This document shows positions 34,798 through 41,278 of a stretch of 64,000 nucleotides of DNA, piece by piece (position 1 is the first letter of the stretch; every line of letters begins with the position of its first letter). Where the stretch lies: positions 196,400 to 260,399 of the forward strand of contig CACZFI010000002.1 in the NCBI GenBank assembly GCA_902780405.1, in the 5' to 3' direction. Below the pieces are notes generated by a model. That model was given only the letters and a program-made list of their open reading frames with translations. It made no database searches and had not been told where the DNA came from. A program made the translations under genes and the position numbers. This stretch comes from an uncultured Lachnospiraceae bacterium. Its GTDB lineage: Bacteria > Bacillota > Clostridia > Lachnospirales > Lachnospiraceae.

Positions 34798-35141
34798 TCC
34801 TCGTATTCTACTATTGTAATTCCCGCAAGTGCGGATGCATAAGCCAGTAATTGCAATCTCTTCTTTCGTGATAGCTGTCGTACTATTTCAAGCAGCCGCT
34901 TTTCTTCAGCCGATAATGTCCCATTTGTTTTAGACATATCCGCCACCAACACATCCATGACAGGAACTTGCAAACCGTTGCATATTTTTTCCAACGTATC
35001 GATTCTAGGCATCGTCTTTCGATCGAACATATTATATACGCTTGAATACGGCACGCCGCTTTCCTCCGCCAGTTTATAGATTGTCCAACCCTTTTCCTTG
35101 CGTAGCCCCTCAACTCTATCAATTATATCATCCGCAGTCAT
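34779..35141 (-). CDS. XRE-family helix-turn-helix regulator
   Basis: 120 residues. The N-terminal HTH_3 domain (5-62) reads GWTIYKLAEESGVPYSSVYN, then DTLEKICNGLQVPVMDVLV. The C-terminal half is helical and basic, then acidic. It lies just downstream of the operon terminator at 35262 and reads the same way. The preceding 120 bp (35142-35261) holds its leader; a candidate -10 (TACAAT) is near 35190 with no clear -35. The 17-bp palindrome at 35300-35316 lies 159 bp upstream, beyond the terminator. It is a candidate for the protein binding the three element palindromes, which is only a hypothesis. Confidence 0.85.
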   Translation of the reverse strand: MTADDIIDRVEGLRKEKGWTIYKLAEESGVPYSSVYNMFDRKTMPRIDTLEKICNGLQVPVMDVLVADMSKTNGTLSAEEKRLLEIVRQLSRKKRLQLLAYASALAGITIVEYEEEKTEQ

Positions 35142-35261
35142 CCCAAACCACCCACCTTATTGCGTAGTCATTCTATTTCCATATTGTAAAACATAGCTCG
35201 GTTCTTGGATATTTCGGAATTGGGTATGTTCACTATTACCTTGTTGGGTAGTAGTCCATAT

Positions 35262-35287
35262 AAAAAAGCCCGCTCATTGAGCGGGCT
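35262..35287 (-). terminator. Terminator of the defence operon
   Basis: AGCCCGCTCA and TGAGCGGGCT form a perfect 10-bp stem with a 1-nt centre; on the minus strand it is followed by TTTTTT. It lies after the last gene of the long minus-strand run from the WYL regulator to 35425. Confidence 0.85.
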
Positions 35288-35299
35288 CGGTCAAAACTT

Positions 35300-35316
35300 T
35301 TGGACGAATCGTCCAA
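35300..35316. repeat. 17-bp palindrome, copy 1
   Basis: TTGGACGAATCGTCCAA is a perfect palindrome of two 8-bp arms around one base; with flanks the symmetry extends to 13 bp per arm with one mismatch (35296-35320). It lies between the end of the gene at 35425 and the terminator. Identical 16-17 bp copies occur at 36650-36676 and 41219-41235. Confidence 0.8.
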
Positions 35317-35424
35317 AGGTTTACTCTATTTGCAAATTTATTTGATTATTCTCTTGCAGCAAACCTCTTTTCTGGTGTAGTGACACCACATGCCCCAGAC
35401 TGGTAGTGCCACCATTAGAATGCA

Positions 35425-35796
35425 TCAACCATATAAATCTGGACGGAGTTTTGCAAGAGCCTCATAATTTCTTTTACATTGTTGAGCGTTATTTCCTTTT
35501 GCCTGACCTTTCAAATGCATTATCCATAATTCGTATGACGGTCCTTTTAGATGTTCCTTCCCTTTTTCGAGTTTATTCAAGATTTCTAACGCCCAATCCA
35601 TTCTTTCCAGCCGACCCAACACTTTAAATCCGCTTAAAATCGAACTTGTACACTCATTTATGAATGGCGCGCCTCCTTTTCCCCTTGGTTTAGGGAATTC
35701 AATGTAATCATCTACAACTTGCATAAGCTCATAGAAAAAGGCTTCAATATCCTCATCAGACGAATCTTCTGTTATTTTCTCCCATCTTCCTAACAT
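35425..35796 (-). CDS. Unknown acidic protein
   Basis: 123 residues from the ATG at 35796, preceded by GGGGG. The sequence is helical without membrane segments: ITEDSSDEDIEAFFYELMQV at the start and a TPR-like run near the end (MDWALEILNKLEKGKEHLKG, then NNAQQCKRNYEALAKLRPDL). I do not recognise a family. It is the last gene of the defence operon, 75 bp after the YkvA gene. The region 35317-35424 between it and the palindrome holds two imperfect hairpins of the form TGGT..AGTG..ACCA and no gene. Confidence 0.65.
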   Translation of the reverse strand: MLGRWEKITEDSSDEDIEAFFYELMQVVDDYIEFPKPRGKGGAPFINECTSSILSGFKVLGRLERMDWALEILNKLEKGKEHLKGPSYELWIMHLKGQAKGNNAQQCKRNYEALAKLRPDLYG

Positions 35797-35871
35797 GTTT
35801 ACCGCCCCCTTTATTCTCAAAACGAACATACGGCTCTATGGTTCCGGACAAGTGGCTCAAACCACTCCGAA

Positions 35872-36438
35872 TTATTCATTATTCTTTTCATCCGATTTCT
35901 TATTTGCGGATTTTCTTCCCTTAATAAATGCATTAAACAGAGTCCTGTTTTTTTCGGCCTCTTCAGCAATTTCTTCATAATCCGGAAGATCATCCAATTC
36001 CATACCGTTCTCTGCTCTCCAGCGCTTATAGTCTTCAATATCGGATCCGACCAATGCAAGGCACGCAGCCACAACAGCGGCATCGTCGGTTAATCCGATT
36101 ATAGGAATCACATCCGGCAGAGCATCAATTGGAGAAAGAACATAAACCAAAGCTGTCACAATCGATACGATTGACGTAACCGGCAATTCTTTATATTCTT
36201 TTTTTACGTACTTTCTCACCAACGAAATCATTATTGGAACATATGATAAAGTTCCTCCAGCCGCAGGAATCGTCTTTAGCTTTTTCTCCAACTTCTGGAG
36301 AAATCGTTCCATTTTGTCTTCATCTCCAAGTAATTCTTCGGCTTTGGATTGCTGTTTTTCAAACATCTCCTCCGCCTTTTCCTCGTCCAACTTGTTCTCC
36401 TCGTCCAACTCATTTTCTTCGTTATTATTCTTGCTCAT
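35872..36438 (-). CDS. YkvA (DUF1232) family protein with acidic N-terminus
   Basis: 188 residues. The central segment YVLSPIDALPDVIPIIGLTD is the DUF1232/YkvA signature, here inside two hydrophobic helices (about 90-140). The N-terminal 50 residues are Glu/Asp/Asn-rich and probably coiled. The family is widespread and of unknown function, probably membrane associated. Two in-frame ATGs exist; the one at 36438 has the better AAGGAG spacing. It is placed between the 51-codon gene and the terminal gene of the operon. Confidence 0.8.
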   Translation of the reverse strand: MSKNNNEENELDEENKLDEEKAEEMFEKQQSKAEELLGDEDKMERFLQKLEKKLKTIPAAGGTLSYVPIMISLVRKYVKKEYKELPVTSIVSIVTALVYVLSPIDALPDVIPIIGLTDDAAVVAACLALVGSDIEDYKRWRAENGMELDDLPDYEEIAEEAEKNRTLFNAFIKGRKSANKKSDEKNNE

Positions 36439-36472
36439 ACCCATTTTCTCCTTCTCAAATTCATTTTTCCTT

Positions 36473-36628
36473 TTAATTCACTCGCACATGTACTTCCTTC
36501 ACCTTGTCCGGATCCGCGTTGATATTTATGCACTCCTCAATCTTCTCCTTTAGAATCTGGAGTTCGACCTCTTTCAGATCATCCTCAACAGCCATATTCA
36601 CAATAATCTGCTTATAATGCTGCGCCAT
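36473..36628 (-). CDS. Small unknown protein, intact copy of a duplicated gene
   Basis: 51 residues, starting MAQHYKQIIVNMAVEDDLKE and ending DPDKVKEVHVRVN. It has a GGGAG ribosome binding site, starts 20 bp after the tudor-like gene and is likely a single helix followed by a strand. A second copy lies at 41037-41192. The two differ at 20 of 156 bases, of which 17 are synonymous, so the reading frame has been under selection. Function unknown. Confidence 0.75.
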   Translation of the reverse strand: MAQHYKQIIVNMAVEDDLKEVELQILKEKIEECININADPDKVKEVHVRVN

Positions 36629-36647
36629 ATTCCTAAACTCCCTCTCC

Positions 36648-37421
36648 TCAACTTCTGGACGAATCGTCCAAAAGTTTTAAAACCCAAAACTTATGATCAA
36701 CGCCGAAAGTTCCTTTGTCATTCGGTTCAAAGCCAAGTGCCTTACAATACTCCTTATAAAGCGCGTCGAGTTTCGTATCCGGTTCCGGTCCTTTGCTATT
36801 AAGAATCTGACTAATTGCCGGATTCGTGACTCTTCCATCTTTGCTACCATTACATTCATGCTTGGACATACTATTCTCTTGATAACCTACAAACCTGCTC
36901 GGATAAAACCGAAGAACATCATCCGATTCCAAAACCACAAAGCACGTTCCTCGCTTAATCAATCCCAATGCGAAAGAATACTCCGGATCCTTTCTTGAAG
37001 CTACATATTCGTCAAGAATCGCGCAATTGTCCAGCAATTCATCCAACGTCTTGATTGGCGGAACATCATATATCATATCTTCTTTACGAATCTTTTTCGT
37101 TTGGTAACCGATTTTCGTATTTCTTATGGCCTGATTAAACTTTGCCCGCTTTTCTTCTCGCTTTCTCTGCTCTTCCTCACGCTTTTGCGCTTCTTCAGTT
37201 CTCCGAGCAGCTGCCGCTGCTGCAACTTCCGCAATATCCTTCTGAATATCCGCAGCCGCATGTTCGTCCTCTACTTTCAGAAATGACTCGAATGCATCAG
37301 GATAAACAAACAGACTGCTCTTAGAAGCAAATTCCACCGTAATACGCTTTCCATCCTGTCCAACCACTGTTCCGTCACCCAACTTTTTATGCCACACTCT
37401 TTTACCAATTAGATCAACCAA
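36648..37421 (-). CDS. Tudor/KOW-like protein with coiled coil, McrBC associated
   Basis: 257 residues. Residues 4-50 (IGKRVWHKKLGDGTVVGQDG, then KRITVEF) resemble the tudor-like SH3 fold at the C-terminus of PcrA/UvrD. Residues about 60-95 are a charged Ala/Glu/Arg coiled coil. The last 130 residues form an unrecognised domain. It lies 38 bp after mcrC and ends with LLDDSSRS, encoded by palindrome copy 2. A nucleic-acid-binding accessory to the McrBC module is a reasonable inference; nothing shows its activity. Confidence 0.65.
   Translation of the reverse strand: MVDLIGKRVWHKKLGDGTVVGQDGKRITVEFASKSSLFVYPDAFESFLKVEDEHAAADIQKDIAEVAAAAAARRTEEAQKREEEQRKREEKRAKFNQAIRNTKIGYQTKKIRKEDMIYDVPPIKTLDELLDNCAILDEYVASRKDPEYSFALGLIKRGTCFVVLESDDVLRFYPSRFVGYQENSMSKHECNGSKDGRVTNPAISQILNSKGPEPDTKLDALYKEYCKALGFEPNDKGTFGVDHKFWVLKLLDDSSRS
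36650..36676. repeat. Palindrome, copy 2 (27 bp, one mismatch)
   Basis: The core TGGACGAATCGTCCA is identical to the other copies; arms extend to 13 bp with one mismatch. It overlaps the last codons of the tudor-like gene and precedes the 51-codon gene by 22 bp. Confidence 0.8.
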
Positions 37422-37459
37422 CGTCTAAACTCCTTTACATTTCGTTTCATACAATTCTT

Positions 37460-38506
37460 TCACAAAGATTCCCCTAGCAAGTATTTCTTCGCTATACCAT
37501 CCAACTGCGTTCTTATCGAATCAAAGTCCCTACCAAGATCTAGTGTTTTGATGCTAATCGGATTTCCACTCATGCTATAATTCTTTTCAAACCCGCCTTC
37601 TTCCTCGGTCTGCGCATACAAAAGCATCCCGGCAACCTTTTCATGGGCTTTATTCCGCATCGCCTCCTCTTTATTCTTAACGTAGGTAAATATCTGGTAA
37701 AGATTACTTGAATATGCCGTCATCCTGTCATATTGACTCTGAAGGCTATGTGAATAGTACTTTGCATCAATAATCAGTACGCGCTCTTCGTAATTAAGCA
37801 TAATATCAGTCTGCATAATTGGCAGCATATCGCTGAATCCATCATCAAGTTGCCATGATATCTGCGATGCATCGGCAGAAATATATGGAAACTCTTTTCG
37901 ATAATACTCCAAAATAAACTTCTCATACAGATGGTGCATGTGTTGCTCATCCAAAAAATCAACTATCTTTAACGAACCATCCGACTGCGTTTGAAGAAGC
38001 CCCTTAAGCACCAAAAAGCATATCGCTATAAGCATCCGATACGACTGACTGTTACGATCAAATTGCATCTGCCAGTTGATCATATGAATATCAAGCGTTT
38101 CTACATCTTGGAAATATACCAACAGTTTTCTCAAGGCTTTCTTTCTATCAGAATCGATCTTTGCTTTCAACAGATAATTCATTGTCGTTTTAAGAATCCT
38201 ATTCATATATGAATCCACCGAGAATTCATCATACGTACAAATCAGCTGTCCCTTAAGCATTGTAAGATCCTTGATTGACTCTGATATACCTATTCTCCCC
38301 CGTGGAGAAGATAATGATTCTGTTTGCGGTATATAAGCCCTATGCAACCCACGCTTCAACTGAATAGATACACCTTTTACAAGAATTGCAGAGCATAAAT
38401 CAGCCACATTATGAAATTGTTCCGTTGCAATACTTTTGTATCCTTGCTCATTGAGCACCTTATAGGCATACGAAAGCATGTAATAGACATTTCGTACAGG
38501 TATCAC
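37460..38506 (-). CDS. mcrC: McrC-like nuclease subunit
   Basis: 348 residues, MIPVRNVYYMLSYAYKVLNE at the start, typical for McrC. The PD-(D/E)xK nuclease site is visible as PIMQTDIMLNYEERVLIIDA followed by KYYS (Asp...Asp-Ala-Lys). McrC is the endonuclease recruited by the McrB GTPase ring and cuts DNA carrying modified bases. Its ATG overlaps the mcrB stop by 4 bp. The family is clear; the modification recognised is not. Confidence 0.9.
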   Translation of the reverse strand: MIPVRNVYYMLSYAYKVLNEQGYKSIATEQFHNVADLCSAILVKGVSIQLKRGLHRAYIPQTESLSSPRGRIGISESIKDLTMLKGQLICTYDEFSVDSYMNRILKTTMNYLLKAKIDSDRKKALRKLLVYFQDVETLDIHMINWQMQFDRNSQSYRMLIAICFLVLKGLLQTQSDGSLKIVDFLDEQHMHHLYEKFILEYYRKEFPYISADASQISWQLDDGFSDMLPIMQTDIMLNYEERVLIIDAKYYSHSLQSQYDRMTAYSSNLYQIFTYVKNKEEAMRNKAHEKVAGMLLYAQTEEEGGFEKNYSMSGNPISIKTLDLGRDFDSIRTQLDGIAKKYLLGESL

Positions 38507-40605
38507 TTGATTGCACTCCTCAGATTATCAATCCATGTTCTGGCTTTTGTCTGCTCATCAAACCAGTATTCCTTTATTAACGGTATCAACTCATATTCAA
38601 CTATTCCGGATAAAGTCTGATCCAATGTATTGGAAAGGTCGCAGAAGAAGCTGTGTCCAATGCTAAAGCCTTCTCCAAGCGATTCATCATTTGAAATCAC
38701 AACATTCAGTTCTTTAACACACGTAATCAACCGATTGAACTTTTCGCTTTCCAAACTATTCTGATAATGTCTAAATCCTTCCGTTTCAAATCCCGGCCTC
38801 ATCTCAAAGAATGCGAATCTCCGACGTAACGCGTAATCCATCATCGCAAGGCTTCTGTCCGCAGTATTCATCATTCCAATGATATATACATTCTTTGGAA
38901 CAGAAAACTTTTCATCCGCATATAGTAGTTTCAACTCTATACCACGCTTATCTGATTCAATCAGCATAAACAGTTCGCCGAATATCTTACTTAGATTACC
39001 ACGATTAATCTCATCAATAATAAAGAAATACGGTGTATCATCCCCATCCATTTCCGCAGACTTGCAAAATTCATAAAACGCCCCGTGTTTCAGTTCAAAT
39101 CCACCTTCCTGTGTCGGGCGGAATCCCATAATAAAGTCCTCATAAGAATAACTCTGATGGAACTGAACCATCATAACTCGCGAGGGATCCTTCACTCCCA
39201 TCATCGAATAAGCAAGTCTTTTGGCAACGAAGGTCTTTCCAACGCCGGGTGCGCCTTGGAGAATCACGTTCTTTTTCTTTTTCACCAAAGCAACCAGCGT
39301 ATCGTAAGACACCCTATCCATAAACACTTCATCTAAGAACATATCCACGTCATAAGGCATCAGCTCGATATCAACCGAATCTTCTCCATCATCCTCAGCC
39401 TCATCCTCAAACAAAGACTTCAATTTTTCCACGTAATCAGTATAGGCTGTGACATTCGTCAAAGTCTTCATTGCGGCTTGACCATCCGGGTGTTGCCATT
39501 GACCTTTGTGCGTCCACTTCACCTTACGGATATTCTTGAAATATGGTCTGTCTGCTACAAATTCATAATCAGACTCAACGACACCTCGTCCGATAATAAG
39601 TCCTCTTCCTTTTTTTACAAAAACAACATCACCCGGTTTCATAAGATTTGCAAATTGCCAGGTAGCATGCGCAGCCATTTTAAACGGTCTCGAAGGATCT
39701 ATTTTTTCCTTCATGGCCGCTTTCATTTCATCTTTACTCTTATAATCCGACAGGTCTCCGATGCCATCCCATCCTATAGCCATAATCCCGGAATCATAAA
39801 ACTCATCCCAATATGTCGCATTGTCTCCCGGAGCATAAATCCAATATCTTGTTGTTATAACACCATTGTCAGCTAATGCATTTCCCTTTTCTGATTTCAC
39901 ATTATCTACTTTGCTGTCTTGTCCATCTCGCCAGCACTGATGCGAAAATTCCGGCAAAGTGCTATACGGAAAGGCTTCCGTATTGAGCATAGAAAGAAGC
40001 TTATCACACAATTGTAAATACTGCGATCCGGTTGGAAACTTTCCATCAAACAGTCCGGCAGCTTTCAGTTTGCTTCTGTTTGTCCCATCCAAATTCACAA
40101 AGGAGCGCGGCCTTATCCAATAAAGCGCCATAGTTATATTCCATGCGGTCCCCTTATATGTTATAGCTTTATCAAAGAGTTCTTCAAGATGAACTCTCAA
40201 CGAACGGTCCCCCTTCGCATAGGAAATCGCCGTCTCCAGAATATCCCAGTACGTATCCATCTGTTCTCCCGGTGTATCATCCATAAACCAGGATTGCATA
40301 TTATTCATAATTGGAATTCCGTCAAAATCTGCCGGAACTTCCGCCTGAACACCAAATTTCTCTTTATACTGTGTGCACAGCGCAATTCTTTTTCTTTCGG
40401 ATATACCCTTGTTAAACGATCCATAAAAAGTGAACGGATCCATATCTGTAAAATAATGACCGTCCCAGAAAAACTTATACTCTATTCCCGCATCTTCGTA
40501 CGACTTCCTCACAAGATTCACAAAAGAAGCCCTATCGTCTTTAAACGATAAAACTTTATCTGCAAGTTCCTGATAGAATTCCATCCACGTATATTTTTCT
40601 TCCAT
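38503..40605 (-). CDS. mcrB: McrB-like AAA+ GTPase with EVE-type domain
   Basis: 700 residues from the ATG at 40605 (GGGAGG upstream). Three parts are seen: an N-terminal domain (1-230, with MDPFTFYGSFNKGI and VNLDGTNRSKL), an EVE/PUA-like domain (about 255-385, YWIYAPGDNATYWDEF, GIMAIGW, LMKPGDVVFVKKGRGLIIGR), and the AAA+ motor (about 430-690) with Walker A LQGAPGVGKTF, Walker B FFIIDEINRGN and the McrB signature MNTADRSLAMMDYALRRRF. EVE domains can read modified cytosines, so this is the likely specificity module. Acts with McrC. Confidence 0.9.
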   Translation of the reverse strand: MEEKYTWMEFYQELADKVLSFKDDRASFVNLVRKSYEDAGIEYKFFWDGHYFTDMDPFTFYGSFNKGISERKRIALCTQYKEKFGVQAEVPADFDGIPIMNNMQSWFMDDTPGEQMDTYWDILETAISYAKGDRSLRVHLEELFDKAITYKGTAWNITMALYWIRPRSFVNLDGTNRSKLKAAGLFDGKFPTGSQYLQLCDKLLSMLNTEAFPYSTLPEFSHQCWRDGQDSKVDNVKSEKGNALADNGVITTRYWIYAPGDNATYWDEFYDSGIMAIGWDGIGDLSDYKSKDEMKAAMKEKIDPSRPFKMAAHATWQFANLMKPGDVVFVKKGRGLIIGRGVVESDYEFVADRPYFKNIRKVKWTHKGQWQHPDGQAAMKTLTNVTAYTDYVEKLKSLFEDEAEDDGEDSVDIELMPYDVDMFLDEVFMDRVSYDTLVALVKKKKNVILQGAPGVGKTFVAKRLAYSMMGVKDPSRVMMVQFHQSYSYEDFIMGFRPTQEGGFELKHGAFYEFCKSAEMDGDDTPYFFIIDEINRGNLSKIFGELFMLIESDKRGIELKLLYADEKFSVPKNVYIIGMMNTADRSLAMMDYALRRRFAFFEMRPGFETEGFRHYQNSLESEKFNRLITCVKELNVVISNDESLGEGFSIGHSFFCDLSNTLDQTLSGIVEYELIPLIKEYWFDEQTKARTWIDNLRSAIK

Positions 40606-40687
40606 CTGATCATTTCCTCCCAAAGCATTATTTATACAGCAAAAATCAGTTTAAACGAAATGTGCAATGAACGGGCAAGTCCCATAA

Positions 40688-41020
40688 TCACATAAAAAAC
40701 GTCATTCTTTGTGGATACTTATCCACCAGTTCAAACATTTCTTTTTCCGACATTTCTCCGAGCAGAATCTTTGCACGATCAGAATAGGATATATCTTTAC
40801 ACTCTAATGCAAAAAAATGAAAAACATTCGTCCCCTCAGTTTCATCTAGTTTTTCATTATACACAGCCGAGTATCGATCAATTACATTTACCACCTTAGT
40901 CAGCCTTGCAATTATACTATCAGACTCGACAACCGAAGAGTTTATCTTCCCGCAATAGTTTCCCAATTCAAAGCATGCATCATACACTTGCAACAAATCA
41001 ATCATATCTTGTGTAGTCAT
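40688..41020 (-). CDS. Unknown small protein before mcrB
   Basis: 110 residues, helical and acidic, starting MTTQDMIDLLQVYDACFELG and ending DKYPQRMTFFM. A GGGGG ribosome binding site precedes the ATG. No family recognised. It lies between the right-hand 51-codon gene copy and mcrB and is inside the segment bracketed by the direct repeats, so it may belong to the McrBC module. Confidence 0.65.
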   Translation of the reverse strand: MTTQDMIDLLQVYDACFELGNYCGKINSSVVESDSIIARLTKVVNVIDRYSAVYNEKLDETEGTNVFHFFALECKDISYSDRAKILLGEMSEKEMFELVDKYPQRMTFFM

Positions 41021-41036
41021 GGTTCATTCCCCCTTC

Positions 41037-41192
41037 TTAATTCACCCTCACGTGGACTTCCTTCATCTTGTCCGGATCCACGTTGATGTTAATGCACTCC
41101 TCAATCTTCTCCTTCAAAATCTGAAGCTCGACTTCTTTCAAGTCGTCCTCAACAGCCATGTTCACAATGATCTGTTTATAATGCTACGCCAT
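41037..41192 (-). pseudogene. Second copy of the 51-codon gene, amber at codon 3
   Basis: Same length and frame as the gene at 36473-36628 and 87% identical by base count, but codon 3 is TAG (41184-41186) where the other copy has CAG. After the stop the frame is intact to the shared end VRVN. An internal ATG at 41159 (codon 12) could restart a 40-residue product, but it has no strong ribosome binding site. Apart from the stop, only two amino acids differ, so the mutation is recent or tolerated. Confidence 0.75.
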
Positions 41193-41218
41193 ATTCCCAA
41201 ACTCCCTCTCCCAAACTT

Positions 41219-41235
41219 TTGGACGAATCGTCCAA
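41219..41235. repeat. 17-bp palindrome, copy 3
   Basis: TTGGACGAATCGTCCAA, identical to copy 1. It lies 43 bp after the stop of the 733-residue gene and 26 bp before the amber-containing small gene, the same placement as copy 2. Confidence 0.8.
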
Positions 41236-41278
41236 CAACCTATAACAACTCGCTATCAGAGACGGCATTGATCAAAAA

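Noticed and set aside
35374..35420. Two hairpins TGGTGTAGTGACACCA and TGGTAGTGCCACCA as operator pair
   Set aside because: Similarity is short and symmetry of the second is poor; no gene starts nearby that it could control.
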